A stretch of DNA of 64,000 bases from Anolis sagrei (GCF_037176765.1 NC_090028.1:22929509-22993508), one strand, 5' to 3'; positions 41,546-53,544 are shown, counted from the stretch's first letter. Numbers and translations: made by a program. The notes: generated by a model from the sequence alone, not told the origin.

Positions 41546-41790
41546 ATGAGCAGGTTAAACTGCTGAGCTGCTGAACTTGCTGACTGAAAGGTCAGCGGTT
41601 TGAATCCGAGGAGCGGGGTGAGCTCCCGCTGTTAGTCCCAGCTTCTGCCAACCTAGCAGTTTAAAAGCATGCAAATGTGAATAGACTTGTGTCCGACTCT
41701 GGTGCTCGCTTCCATTTCTAAGCCAAAAAGCCGGCGTTGTCCGTAGACGTCTTCAAGGTCCCGTGGCCACTGGCAGGACTGCATGGCCAT
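41546..41790. mobile_element. Two Sauria-type SINE halves, head to head
   Basis: 41546-41683 is the 5' half of a SINE on the plus strand (GGTTTGAATCCGAGGAGCGG). 41684-41790 is a 3' half on the minus strand (GTCCGACTCTGGTGCTC). The order does not fit twin priming, so this is a rearrangement or two adjacent insertions. Confidence 0.8.
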
Positions 41791-41800
41791 GGGATTTGTG

Positions 41801-42490
41801 TTGCTGGGATTTGTAGTTCACCTACATTCAATGAACATTCTGAACTCCACCAACAATGGAATTGAACCAAACTTGGCACACAGAACTCTCATGACCAACA
41901 GAAAATACTGGAAGGGTTTGGTGAGCATTGACCTTGAGTTTGGGAGTTGTAGTTCACCTACATCCAGAGAGCACTATAGATTCAAACAATGATGGATGTG
42001 GACCAAACTGGCCACAAATACTCAATATGCCCAAATGTAATACTGGTGGACTTTGGGGAAAATAGACCTTGACATTTGGGAGTTCTAGTTACTGGGATTT
42101 ATAGTTCACCTAGAATCAAAGAATATTCTGAACTCCACCAACAATGGAATTCAACCAAACTTGGCACACAGAACTCCCATGACCAACAGAAAACAGTAGA
42201 AGGGTTTGGTGAGCATTGACCTTGAGTTTGGGACTTGTAGTTCACCTACATCCTGAGAGCACTGTGGACTCAAACAATGATGGATCTGGACCAAACTTGG
42301 CACAAGCATTCAATACACCAAATATGAACACAGATGGAGTTTGGGGGACATAGACCTTGACATTTAGGAGTTGAACTTACTGGGATTTATACTTCACCTA
42401 CAATCAAGGAGTATTCCAAACCCCACCAACAATGGAATTGGGCCAGACATCCCACACAGAATCCCCATGACCAACAGAAAATACTGTGTT
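41801..42490 (+). repeat. 288-bp tandem module
   Basis: TTGCTGGGAT at 41801, TTACTGGGAT at 42089 and again at 42377 give an exact 288-bp period over about 2.4 copies. Each unit has CACCAACAATGGAATT, ACCAAACTTGGCACAC and CCCATGACCAACAGAAAA landmarks. Confidence 0.92.
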
Positions 42491-42689
42491 TTCCGGTGGT
42501 CTTTGGTGACCGTTCTGACACCCCCTTGGTGACCCCCCCCCCCCCCCGGGTCTTGACTTCCCAGATTGAGAAATGCTGCCTTAAGGCCATCCAGTCCAAC
42601 TCCCTTCACCAGGGCAAGAAAACATAATCAAAGCCCTCCTGACAAAGGGCCATCCAGCCATTCACACACACACACACACGGGCACAATT

Positions 42690-43240
42690 CAAGGTGCTGC
42701 CTTGTAGCCTATAAAGCCCTAAACGGTTCTGGCCCCACTTACCTCTCCGAACGCATCTCCACCTATGAACCGACTAGAACATTAAGATAGTCTGGGGAGG
42801 CCCTGCTCTCGGTCCCGCCTGCATCGCAGGCGCGTTTGGCGGGGACGAGAGACAGGGCCTTCTCAGTGGTGGCCCCTCGGCTATGGAATGCCTTACCAGC
42901 AGACATCAGACAGGCACCTTCGTTGCTGGTGTTTCGGAGAAAGGTCAAGACTTGGCTTTATGAACAAGCGTTTGGTTAAACAGTGCAACCGAACATAGGA
43001 AGACGGTAAATGGAACATAGGAATGGCACAAGGATTATGAGAACGGATCTGATTTCACAGAGGCGATGTTTGATTTGTTAATTGTTGTTGATTGATGCTA
43101 TTGATTTTGTTGTTGTAATTGTTGTGTTTTAATTGCATTGACATTGTTGTGATAACCTGTACCATGTAAACCGCATTGAGTCGCCTATATAGGCTGAAAA
43201 ATGCGGTATACAAATAAAGCAAATAAATAAATAAATAAAT
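42690..43240 (+). mobile_element. L2 LINE 3' part nested in the Helitron
   Basis: From GGCACAATTCAAGGTGCTGC through RDRAFSVVAPRLWNALPADI-type coding to the GTAAACCGCATTGAGTCGCC UTR and an AAATAAATAAATAAAT tail. Confidence 0.9.
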
Positions 43241-43487
43241 ATGTATATGACAGATGCAGTATCAAAGATCTGAAAGGGACCTCTAAAGAAGGACTATGAT
43301 ATGTTGCCTGTTCCAGAGGAGGCAAACCAGACAATCTCCACATTAACACTGGCAAAGAAACAGCAAGAAATACTGGTTACCCACAAGCATAAAAAAATTA
43401 CATATATTAGAAGCCAGCACTTTCTCATTATGTTATTTTCCAGACAACCAGACTGGGCCACAGCAACGTGTGGCAGGGGACCGCTAG

Positions 43488-45287
43488 TATATATATAAAA
43501 TGCTCTGCATAATAAGTACCTTAAAAATAAAAGAACCAATGAACGAAATCACACCAAAGTTGGCAACAAAACGTCTCACAACACAAGGAGTGACCATCAC
43601 TCAAAAATTATGAGTTGTAGTTGCTGGGATTTATAGTTCACCTATAATTAAAGGGCATTCTGAATCGGGGCAAACTTCCCACACAGAACCCCCATGACCA
43701 AAAGAAAATACTTAAGGCCATCCAAACCAACTCCCTTCATCAGGGCAAGAAACGTAATCAAAGTCCTCCTGACAAAGAGCCATCCAGCCATAGATATAGA
43801 TAGATAGGATAGATAGATAGATTTGATTCACACACACACACACACAGATATAGTATCATAGATTTGAAAGTGACCCCTAAAGAATCATACAATCAAAGAG
43901 TTGGAAGAGACCTAATGGGCCATCCAGTCCAACCCCCTGCCAAAAAGCAGGAATATTGCATTCAAATCACCCCTGACAGATGGCCATCCAGCCTCTGTTT
44001 AAAAGCCTCCAAAGAAGGAGCCTCCACCACACTCTGGGGCAAAGAGTTCCACTGCTGAACGGCTCTCACAGTCAGGAAGTTCTTCCTTATGTTCAGATGG
44101 AATCTCCTTTCTTGTAGTTTGAAGCAATTGTTTTGCGTCCTAGTCTCCAGGGAAGCAGAAAACAAGCTTGCTCCCTCCTCCCTGTGGCTTCCTCTCACAT
44201 ATTTGTACATGGCTATCATATCTCCTCTCAGCCTTCTCTTTTTCAGGCTACACATGCCCAGCTCCTTAAGCCGCTCCTCATAGGGCTTGTTCTCCAGACC
44301 ATTGATCATTTTAGTCGCCCTCCTCTGGACACATTCCAGCTTGTCAATATCTCTCTTGAATTGTGGTGCCCAGAAATGGACACAATATTCCCGGTGTGGT
44401 CTAACCAAGGCAGAATAGAGGGGTAGCATCACTTCCCTAGATCTAGACACTATGCTCCTATTGATGCAGGCCAAAATCCCATTGGCTTCTTTTGCTGCCA
44501 CATGACATTGTTGGCTCATGTTTAACTTGTTGTCCACAAGGACTTCAAGATCTTTTTCACACGTACTGCTCTTGAGCCAGGCATTGTCCCCCATTCTGTA
44601 TCTTTGCATTTCGTTTTTCCTGCCAAAGTGGAGTATCTTGCATTTGTCCCTGTTGAACTTCATTTTGTTAGTCTTGGCCCATCTCTCTAATCTGTCAAGA
44701 TCGTTTTGAATTCTGCTCCTGTCTTCTGGAGTATTGGCTATCCCTCCCATTTTGGTCCCGTCTGCAAACTTGATGATCATGCCTTCTAGCCCTTCATCTA
44801 AGTCATTAATAAATATGTTGAACAGGACGGAACCCTGCTTGTGGCACTCCACTCGTCTCTTCTTTCCAGGATGAAGAGGAAGCATTGGTGAGCACCCTCT
44901 GGGTTCGTCCATTTAACCAATTCCTGATCCACCTCACCGTAGTTTTGCCTAGCCCACATTGGACTAGTTTCCTTGCCAGAAGGTCATGGGGGACCTTGTT
45001 GAAGGCCTTACTGAAATCCAGGTACGCTACATCCACGGCATTCCCCGCATCTATCCAGCTTGAAACTCTATCAAAAAAAGAGATCAGAAATACAATGATA
45101 CGTTGCATATTCTAGAGTAGGCAAACCAGACACTCTCCACATCAACGCTGACAAAGAAACAGCAAGAAATACTATTTACCCACAAGCATAAAGAAATTAC
45201 ATACTATTAGAAACCAACAATTTCTCATTACTTTATTTTCCAGATCAACAGACTGGACCACAGCAATGCATGGCAGGGAACAGCTAG
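43488..45287 (+). mobile_element. Helitron (non-autonomous), second of a tandem pair
   Basis: Starts immediately after the CTAG of the first copy, with ATATATATAAAATGCTCTGC and AAGAACCAATGAACGAAATC. It carries a single shortened piece of the 288-bp module, the same CR1 scrap and an AC microsatellite. It ends in a worn hairpin and CTAG (45284-45287) followed by T. A CR1 (43868-45075) is nested. No Rep/helicase frame is present. Confidence 0.75.
43868..45075 (-). mobile_element. CR1 LINE nested in the second Helitron
   Basis: About 1.2 kb reverse copy. The frame 43962-44912 encodes 316 residues of ORF2 ([20 protein letters not shown] to [15 protein letters not shown]), and 44806-45108 encodes the upstream RT block (DFSKAFNKVPHDLLARKLVQ, WIRNWLNGRTQRV). 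A frame change between them and the missing 5' part make it inactive. It is one of the best-preserved CR1 copies here. Confidence 0.95.
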
Positions 45288-46837
45288 TGTTGTATAAAAT
45301 CACCTCTGTGTATATTTGAAACCTACAGTGATTTCATGTTTGGACTTGGGTGCTATCTCCAAGATTATGAAACTACAGGTATTCCATCATTTGGGGGGGG
45401 GGGGGGATCCCAAGCTTTTTGGACAAAGGAGACCCACTTGTTGTCCCCCATATCCAGTCTACCAAGGACAATGCGGCACCTTCTTTTTTTAATTCCTGCT
45501 GTTTGTTTTGATGCTGAAGAGTGGAGGGATGTCTCCCGCCGAGCAGGTGATCTGGAGTCCAAAGCAGGCACCATCTGTGCAAACAGAAGACCGTGCGGAG
45601 AGAGGAGCCCAGGTATTTTAGAAGCAATGTGAGCCGTTCAAAGGGCAAGGTGGGTTTTTTAACATTTTTACGTACTGTCAATTTAATTTAAAAGGAGTGA
45701 CTGAGCCATTAAAGAAGTGTATTCAGAAGAGTTTCTGGCTCAGCATAGTCGTCTCACCCGGTCACCGGCCTCCTTCCCTGCGGTGCCACGGCTTATGTTT
45801 CCAGGCTTTTATAACACAGGCTTAGTTATGAAATGAGTTAAGGGTTTACATAAGAATGTTTCATTCCCCCCAACTTTTCACAATGGAAAATGGAGATGGT
45901 ATTACAGAGGAGAAATTTGGAAGCAAAGAATTATGAAAATAAGAGGATTGTTATAAAATAATTGGGAGGTGGTTCATGACTTCAATAGCATTAAGATTTT
46001 AGCTCTTCCCTGATGAGTTAATCGAATGCAGACTTTGTTGTATTTTGAATTCCTTTTGTGCCCACTGAAATAAACTGAGAATAAAGGGAGAAAGCAGGAG
46101 GGTGAGGAGAAGTGGGCCATTTTACAGCATGGAAGGAAGAAGATGAATTCAAACTGTGGCTCGATCTACACCATCATAGAATACAGTTCGAATTGCATTA
46201 TATGGCCAGTGTAGATCCATATAGGAAGGCTAGGCCAAAGGCTATCGGCTGAGTTCCAGAAAGGGGGAATTTTGTTTGGAATTATTATCAGCAATTAGTT
46301 TCCTGAGATAATCTCCTGTTTTGTTAACATCAAGATTTGAACCCAGAACCCATCTAAGAATTGTACATCAAACATAACGAGAAGTTTATGTACCAGTAAC
46401 TTATGGAAACCACTATGCATTTGTACCAGAAGAAGTTTAAGCCTGTTAAATAAACGTTTTATTATTGTTAACACCTTATAACGGCCTTAGTGTGGACATC
46501 ATTGGGATTTAAACCCTTTGAAGAAAATAAACACTATAGTAACACAGAAGGGTGTTACTAAGTATCCTCTCCACACATATAACTCAGCCTTATGATCGAA
46601 CAAAAAGGTGGCAGCGAATACAATTGAAGAAACAGTTACAAAACCTCTCAGTTCAGATGTCATTCAAACATAGCTATACACAGTTATATCTTACCAGTCT
46701 GATAAATTCAAATTATTTAAAATCTTTCCCACTACTCGGCCTTCTTCCTTACGAGTCTTTATAGCAGCCAAAGGTGTAGTTACAGAAGGCAGCTTCTACA
46801 GCTAGAAGAATGATGCCCACGCTTAAACTCCCTAAAC
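45288..46837. other. Unassigned intergenic DNA
   Basis: No gene recognised. A poly-G run lies at 45392-45406, and a small foldback MITE scrap (ACACCATCATAGAATACAGT ... GGCCAGTGTAGATCC) near 46165-46220. Confidence 0.45.
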
Positions 46838-47050
46838 CAGTGTTTTCTCAACCTTCCTAATGCTGCGACCTCTTAATACAGTTCTCCATGTTGTGGTGAC
46901 CCCAACCATAACATTATTTTCATTGCTACTTCACAATTGTAATTTTGTTACTGTTATGAATCATTTTGTAAGTATCTGATATACAGGATGTGTTTTCTTT
47001 CACTGGACCAAATTTGGCACAAATGCCCAATATGCCCACATTTGAACCCA
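46838..47050 (+). mobile_element. hAT element end
   Basis: CAGTGTTTTCTCAACCTTCC onward matches, in the opposite orientation, the right end of the hAT element at 40595-41322, including ATCTGATATACAGGATG. The other end is missing. Confidence 0.8.
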
Positions 47051-47085
47051 GTGATTCCAGCCATGAAAGCCTTTGACAATGCATA
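47051..47085 (+). mobile_element. Penelope-like terminal scrap
   Basis: GTGATTCCAGCCATGAAAGC then CTTTGACAATGCAT is the outer end of the terminal repeat seen inverted at 36995. Confidence 0.7.
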
Positions 47086-47829
47086 ATAATTGAGTCGATC
47101 CCATTCTGTTGTTATCAATCCTTGAATAAAAAGAGAAAGATAACCTGCTACTCCTTGGAGAAACTGAGAAATGTCAAGGTATCTGATGGCTTTGCAAAGC
47201 CCTTGCCGGGTGCGATATTTAAAATTACTTCCGCCGTATTGTTTGCCCTTTTAAAAATGCAGTTATTTCCTCTCCAGGCACTTTTCCAGCTCACACCCCT
47301 GGAAAGCATTTAAGATCACATTTAACATTCCATGGAAAAGGGGGGGGGGGGGAAGGAATGAGGACAGAGAGACCAAAACTTGTTTTGGGAAAAAACTTCC
47401 CCAAAGAACTTTTAATAGATCAGTGTACAAGGATAGCCAGCAGTGGAGAGAAATTAAGAGGGAATCCAACAAAGCTCATCCATAAGCCTGGAGGAAATGG
47501 GGAGGGGTGCTGTTGGCTTTCAAATATAAATGAAGTTGTTGGAGGAACATTAGCTCAAGGGTTGTAATTAGAAACCAACAGGAAAGAGAGAGAGAAGAGA
47601 AAACTACCGGATCTGTCATGAATCATACAGGACTAAAACAAAAAGCCTTCAGGGCAGGAGTGCTGGACACAAAAGGAATGAAATTGGTGAGATATAGGAG
47701 AGGCGGAAAAACCCTTGGGTTGATTTTCAAATTTATGTTCTTGGAACATAAATTCCAAGCCAAGTCTGCTGGATTTTTGTCTGAATATAATAATGCCAAT
47801 GAATCTGAAAATGGCCTTCCCTTTATTGT
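47086..47829. other. Unassigned intergenic DNA
   Basis: Nothing recognised apart from a poly-G run near 47341-47352. Confidence 0.45.
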
Positions 47830-48990
47830 TATGAATCATGAGGGATGATGGGATTGGGAAAGGAGTGCGGCAGGACTGTCTACTCTCCCCCAAGCTATAC
47901 AACTTGTATGCAGAACATATCATGCAACAACATGTGGGGCTTAGCCAATCCAAGGCTGGGATTAAAATTGCTGGAAGAAACATGATCAACCTTAGATATG
48001 CAGATGATACGAAAGTGAGGAGGAGCTGAGCTCTAACCAAGGTGAAAGAAGAAAATGCAAAAGCTGGGTTGCAATTCAAGATTTAAAAAAACCAAGATGA
48101 TGGCAACCAGACATTGATAACAGACTTGGTATTCTAGGCGTGAAGATGACTGCAGAGGCAGACTGCAGCCAAGAAGTCAGAAGACGTTTGTTTCTTCCTT
48201 AGGAGGAAAGCAATGACCCATCTCGATAAAATAGTGAAGTGTAGAGACAGGCATGTAGCCGGGGGGGGGGGGGGGGAGCTTGAGGGGCTTCAGCCCCCCC
48301 CCCGAAATTCTCATGGTGGTTCGCGAAAAGGCCCTACTGGTGCATTATTTAAACTGTTATGTTTATTCATATCATGATCTGATCACCATACTCAATATAT
48401 CCCATATGCATGGGGGTATTGGGGTAATGATACAGAAGGTTTGCTAGGCTAGACCCTCTTTCACTCAGACTCAGCCCCCCCCCCCCCCCCCCCGAAATGA
48501 AATCCTGGCTACGGGCCTGAGTAGAGACATCACTCTGGCAAGGAAGATCCGCGTAGTTAAAGCAATGGTATTCCCCATTGTGAGAGTTGGACCATAAGGA
48601 AGACTGAGCGAAGGAAGAGAGGCGTTTTTGAACTGTGGTATTGGAGGAAAATTCTGAGAGTACCTTGAACCCCAAGAAGATCCAAACGGTCCATACTTCA
48701 GGAAAAATGCCCAACTGCTCACTGAAGGGAAGAATATTGGAGACAAAGAGGAAGTGCTTTGGCCACATCATGAGAAGACAAGAAAGCTTGGAGAAGAGAA
48801 TGATGCTGGGGAAAACTGAAGGAAAAAGGAAGAGGGGCCGACCAAGGGCAAGATGGATGGATGTTATCCTTGAAGGAACTGGCTTGACCTTGAAGGAGAT
48901 GGGGGTGGCTGCGTCCAACAGGGAGCTCTGGCCTGGGCTGAATGAAGATGTGCCATTTGTAAGAGTCAGAAACACGATTAAACAACAATG
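47830..48990 (+). mobile_element. Degraded Bov-B LINE with nested MITE
   Basis: Plus-strand pieces match Bov-B ORF2: RQDCLLSPKLYNLYAEHIMQ, IAGRNMINLRYADDT, KRKCFGHIMRRQESLEKRMM and GRPRARWMDVILEGTGL. Several frame changes separate them. It is older than the Bov-B at 20895-21981 and interrupted by the MITE at 48248-48519. Confidence 0.9.
48248..48519. mobile_element. hAT MITE with poly-G tracts
   Basis: Ends CAGGCATGTAGCC and GGCTACGGGCCTG, flanked by TGTAGAGA and AGTAGAGA (7 of 8). Long G and C runs of up to about 20 bases lie just inside the ends. Same family as 50384-50708, in opposite orientation. Confidence 0.85.
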
Positions 48991-50289
48991 AGGGATGATA
49001 AGATTATGGGTTGCTAAAACAGATTGCAACTTGATAGGATGTCTAATTATTTCAAGGAAGAGGCCAGACATGGATGAATGAGTAGACTGTGGATTTACAT
49101 CATTTGCACATTTATGGTGGTAGAAGCACATCATGTATTTATTGCTCTATAGGAAGCTGGCAAAATGAGCATTGGATATTGGGATCAATCGCACATCAGG
49201 CGCATAATATAAAAGCAGACCAGTCGGAATTACAAAGACAACTAGAAATAAACAACATGGTGCATTCACCATGAGTAGCCCATCTTCAAAGGCCTGCCAG
49301 AAGCAAACAAATTGTCTTTTAATGCTATGTGTTATTATGGTATTTCTGTTTCATCTATGTATTTTAACCATGCTGTATCCCACCTGGAGCCATTGAGGAG
49401 AGCCAACAAATAGCATTCATCCTTTTTATTGTTCCTGAGTAACGATCTTGGACTCCCTCCAAGTTGTCTTTAAACCAAGATCCATGGACACTGTCCTCCT
49501 TCCCTCCTAGGTCTTCAGATAAGCTCAGGCTTCTTCCAATTCGGGCAGGAGAAAGCAGTGCATTGCACAGTAGGTATAAATGCTGGGAGAGTGCTATTCA
49601 GACCCATTTCATATCCCTATTAAAGGGAGAGAAAGGTGAATGTCCCTCTATGTGTATGGGATATCTCCCTTATGCACTGTGCTTTTATGGGTGTATTTTG
49701 AAAGAGGAAATTATTCTGAAAATCAGATTGATTCCAACAAGCAGCCACAGACCGCACTGCGTTTTTACATTGCTGGACATTCAGCCTCGGGTGCATCAGA
49801 ACCATTCTAAGGCCTCTTCCCCCACCTTATCTTTTCTTTTTCTCTGACTGCAATTAGCCCTTGTGAAATCTCTCCCATGTGCTCTGAATTTGTAAAGGGA
49901 TTTAATCCCTGCATCCCTGCTGTGTCTCTGGTGGTGCCTTTCCTCCCATTGGAAAAGGCTCAAGGTCAAGCTGAGCTGCAGATATCGCTGAGCTCCAAAC
50001 ACCCCTGGATATTGCTTTGCCACTGCGAAAATGGGCTGCAAAATTGAGGAGGTAAGTAGTACCAACATTCACACAGAAATGGTCTGAAACCAGGTCAAAC
50101 TAAGGTACCTGTTTGCCAATATTTTGTTCCTCCAAAGGACAATCAGGTGCCTTTGGGAAACCCACAAAGTCACATCAATGCAGCAATGACTTCTCCAGTT
50201 ATTGGCCTTCCTTTTTCTAAACTAACTCAGCCAGACTCTTTTCCTCTTCTTTATCTGTCCATTTGGAAGCTTTTTAGCAGCAGCATCTT
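48991..50289. other. Unassigned intergenic DNA
   Basis: No gene or repeat was recognised over about 1.3 kb. It contains open frames of up to 127 codons (49464-49847) without family resemblance. Confidence 0.45.
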
Positions 50290-50985
50290 TGGGGGAATAA
50301 TGAAGGAATGTTTAGCCTTCAGATGAGAAGGCTGAGAGGAGACATGATGGCCATGTATAAATATGTGAGGGGAAGTCATAGGGCAGGCCCGTAGCCAGGA
50401 TTTTGATTCGGGGGGGGGGGGGGCTGAGTTTTTTTCAAGGGGGGTTTCAGGGAGGCTGAGTTTCGGGGGGGGGGGGGGGCTGAGTCTGAGTGAAAGAGGG
50501 TCTACCCTAGCAAACCTTTTGTATCATTACCCCAATACCCCCATGCATATGGGATATATTGAGTATGGTGATCAGATCATGATATGAATAAACATAACAG
50601 TTTAAATAATGCACCAGTAAGGCCTTTTGGCGAACCACCATGAGAATTTCGGGGGTGGGGGGGGGTGCTGAAGCCCCTCAAGCCCCCCCCCCCTAAGCTA
50701 CATGCCTGTCATAGGGGGAGGGAGCAAGCTTGTTTTCTGCTGACCTGGAGACTAAGACACAGAACAATGGCTTCAAACTACAGGAAAGGAGATTCCACCT
50801 GAATCTTAGGAAGAACTTCCTGACTGTGAGAGCTGTTCAGCAGTGGAACTCTTTCTCTCTTGGCCCCGGAGTGTGGTGGAGGCACCTTCTTTGGAGGCTT
50901 TTAAGCAGAGGCTTTGAATGTGATTTTCCTGCTTCTTGGCAGAATGGATGGCTCACGAGGTCTCTTCCAACTATGATTCTATGGA
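50290..50985 (+). mobile_element. CR1 LINE 3' part split by a MITE
   Basis: AGGCTGAGAGGAGACATGAT to the CTATGATTCTATGG tail, interrupted at 50384-50708. Coding remains include [20 protein letters not shown] and [20 protein letters not shown]. Confidence 0.9.
50384..50708. mobile_element. hAT MITE with poly-G tracts and perfect target duplication
   Basis: Ends CAGGCCCGTAGCCAGGATTT and AGCTACATGCCTG, flanked by TCATAGGG on both sides (50376-50383, 50709-50716). It contains two G runs near 50412-50425 and 50466-50479 and C runs near the other end, which could pair or form quadruplexes. Confidence 0.93.
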
Positions 50986-50992
50986 AGGCTAA

Positions 50993-51125
50993 ATCAGGCA
51001 TGGGCAAATTTTGGCCTTCCTCCGTGTGTTTTGGACTCCAACTCCCACCATTCCTAACAAACTCAGGCTCTTTCCCTTTCCCACTCAGCCACTTAGGCGG
51101 GAGAGGGAAAGGGCTTGAGAATTCA
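50993..51125. mobile_element. hAT foldback MITE, incomplete
   Basis: Left arm CAGGCATGGGCAAATTTTGG and GTGTGTTTTGGACTCCAACT; the right arm is mostly lost. Confidence 0.75.
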
Positions 51126-51395
51126 AGAGAGTCTTTGAAACACAAGTGCAGAAAATATGATCTCAGGTTTCAGCTTAAATTAGGTGCTGTTTCCTGAGGC
51201 TCTTCAGAGCAGACAACCTCACTTTAATTTCATGTCCATGATCAGCTCTCAAGTTTTCTTATGTTCCTGAATGAGTTTTTGCTTTGCTTGAATTCTTGTT
51301 TTCATGCTATGGGTTTTTGAATATGCATTGACTCCTTGGATTTTGTGTACCTTGTTATTTTGGGGCTTCATGTACCTTGCTGTTGTGGATTTCAT
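51126..51395. other. Unassigned DNA
   Basis: Nothing recognised. Confidence 0.5.
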
Positions 51396-52175
51396 GTTTC
51401 TTGCTAGATTACTGCAATGCACTCTACGTGGGGTTGCCTTTGAAGACTGCTCGGAAACTCCAACTAGTCCAGCGGGAGGCAGCCAGACTGCTCACCGGGG
51501 CGTCATACAGGGAGCATACCACCCCCCTGTTGTGTCAGCTCCACTGGCTGCTGACCCAGTTCCGAGCACAATTCAAAGTGCTGGTTTTGACCTACAAAAC
51601 CCTATACGGTTCCGGCCAAGTGTATCTGTCTGAACGGATCTCCCTCTACATCCTACCCCGGAGCCTAAGATCCTCTGGGGAGGCCCTGCTCTCGACCCCA
51701 CCTCTATCACAAGTGAGATTGGCGGGGACGAGGAGCAGGGCCTTCTCAGTGGTGGCCCCCAGTCTGTGGAATTCACTCCCCAGGGAAATTAGATCTGCAA
51801 CATCGCTACTTTCCTTCAGGAGAAAACTAAAAACATGGATCTGGGACCAGGCATTCGGACAATCGGGCAGATAAAGAAAGAACTTTGGTGATGACTAGGA
51901 AATGATTAATGGATTGGATCTATGGAACTTTGGAAAACGAAATGCTGGATATGAGAATGGTTTTATATGATGTTTTATATGATGTGTTATGTACTGGTTG
52001 TTTGATTGTTTTAATTTGTGATAACTGTTTTTAACTACGTTTTTGTATATTATGTGTAAATTGTACAGGTATCGAATTGTGCCTTTTTTGTAAACCGCCC
52101 TGAGTCCCCCTTCGGGGGTTGAGAAGGGCAGGGTAAAAGTACCAGAAATAAATAAATAAATAAATAAATACCTTG
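51396..52175 (+). mobile_element. L2 LINE C-terminus and 3' UTR
   Basis: The frame 51377-51874 encodes DYCNALYVGLPLKTARKLQL to KTWIWDQAFGQSGR, an intact L2 C-terminus. The UTR ends GTAAACCGCCCTGAGTCCCC and an AAATAAATAAATAAAT tail. It is 5' truncated. The 58128-58868 copy belongs to the same subfamily. Confidence 0.93.
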
Positions 52176-53286
52176 ATTTTCATGGACATTGCAGTCTTGG
52201 ACTCCTGACCTTTATATTTTGGACTACTGCTATTTTATAGCACCTTTTCTACTGCCTTTTGGGAAATGTTCTTTTCCCCTTTGTATATACCTTTTATATA
52301 CAAACTTCTGTTGTTAGCAACTACTGGACTCTGTTTGATGCTGGGTGAAAAGGGGTTCGTGACCTAGTGTGCAACAAGTATACTGTTAGTTTTGAGAAAG
52401 ATCCTGGTGGCTCCCATATCAGTGAATATTAAGGAGATGGCTAAGATGCTGAACCCCAATTACATATCTCCAAATCTGCAGCACTTCTAAAGTTTGGACT
52501 AAAGGTGGTAAGCTGTACTGATGGAAGGGTTACATCTTGAATTAGTTTCTTGTTTTCTGACAATATTTTGGACTTGGGAGAAATCTGATGGAGTCCAAAA
52601 AAGTAAGTGGCCCACAGTTTAAGCTTCATCCATCCTGATTCGAAGGAACATTGTAATTCAGGCAATTGCCAAGACAGAAATAACAGTTTGAGCCTTTTTT
52701 TCATTACAGCAGTGTACCTTGAATTTTTGGCTCAAGGGAAAACTCTGAAACCAAGGAGAACTTTTTTCCCCTCCTTATTTTCTGTCCCCTCATTTGTTAT
52801 TCAGCCCGCCGGGTGCCTTTTAAAGCACCATCTGCTCAGCTGTGCAATTGCAAAGGATCGGGTGGCATTGATCAAATGCTATAGGTGCATCAGGCATCAA
52901 GCACATTCAGCCGCATTCTGCTCGATGCAGTAATTGCTTTTCAAACTTCATTAAGAGCCAGCATTGAAAAACTCTAGGCGGGTTCAAGGGAAAGAGGTTT
53001 GATGGGCTATATAAAATGTGAGGCATTGGAGGCAGAAATTCTTATCCTAAAGTAACAGTGGGGGGGGGGGGGGGGCAGTTGTGCTCTGAATATGGCTGGA
53101 CTCCAATCCCCATTATCCTCAGACCATATGGCCAAATGTAAACTTGTGGGGATCTTTGCAGTTATTTCCTTGCTGTGTTATCCACTATATGGAATTGTTA
53201 TTTTATTGAGGTTAGGTGGGTTCTTGGGTGCCTGGATCAAGGGAAAGCCTAGTCACATTCTGTTCTGCTTTGCCACCTCATCACAT
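52176..53286. other. Unassigned DNA, possible conserved noncoding stretch
   Basis: No gene recognised. A repeat-free stretch near 52830-52960 of mixed composition is a candidate conserved noncoding element. A poly-G run lies at 53059-53075. Confidence 0.3.
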
Positions 53287-53540
53287 GGAGCCCCCGGTGG
53301 CGCAGTGGGTTAAACCCCTGTGCCAGCAGGACTGAAGACCGACAAGTCCCAGGTTTGAATCCGGGGAGAGGCAGATGAGCTCCCTCTATCAGCTCCAGCT
53401 CCTCATGCGGGGACATGAGAGAAGCCTCCCACAAGGATGATAAAAACATCAAATCATCCAGGCGTCCCCTGGGCAACGTCCTTGCAGATGGCCAATTCTC
53501 TCACACCAGGAGTCACTCCTGACACAACCAAAAAAAAAAT
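53287..53540 (+). mobile_element. tRNA-derived SINE (SINE2 family)
   Basis: GGAGCCCCCGGTGGCGCAGT head to CACTCCTGACACAACC tail with poly-A. It is inserted in the first unit of the 171-bp tandem repeat: CTCATCACATGG before it and ATGGAGAAATTTCC after it continue the unit. Confidence 0.93.
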
Positions 53541-53544
53541 GGAG

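Larger units (their letters stand above)
41791..43487 (+). mobile_element. Helitron (non-autonomous), first of a tandem pair
   Basis: The 3' end is diagnostic: a 6-bp hairpin (GCCACA at 43457-43462, TGTGGC at 43469-43474) followed 10 bases later by CTAG (43484-43487) and T. The body contains the 288-bp tandem module, a hAT-like end (CAGATTGAGAAATGCTG near 42573), a captured CR1 scrap (GGCCATCCAGTCCAACTCCC), an AC microsatellite and a nested L2. The 5' end is not identified and may be truncated near 41791. Confidence 0.75.

Noticed and set aside
41546-41790. Inverted SINE halves as a twin-priming product
   Set aside because: In twin priming the inverted 5' piece lies upstream of the 3' piece in element orientation. 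Here the order is the opposite, so rearrangement or two insertions is more likely.
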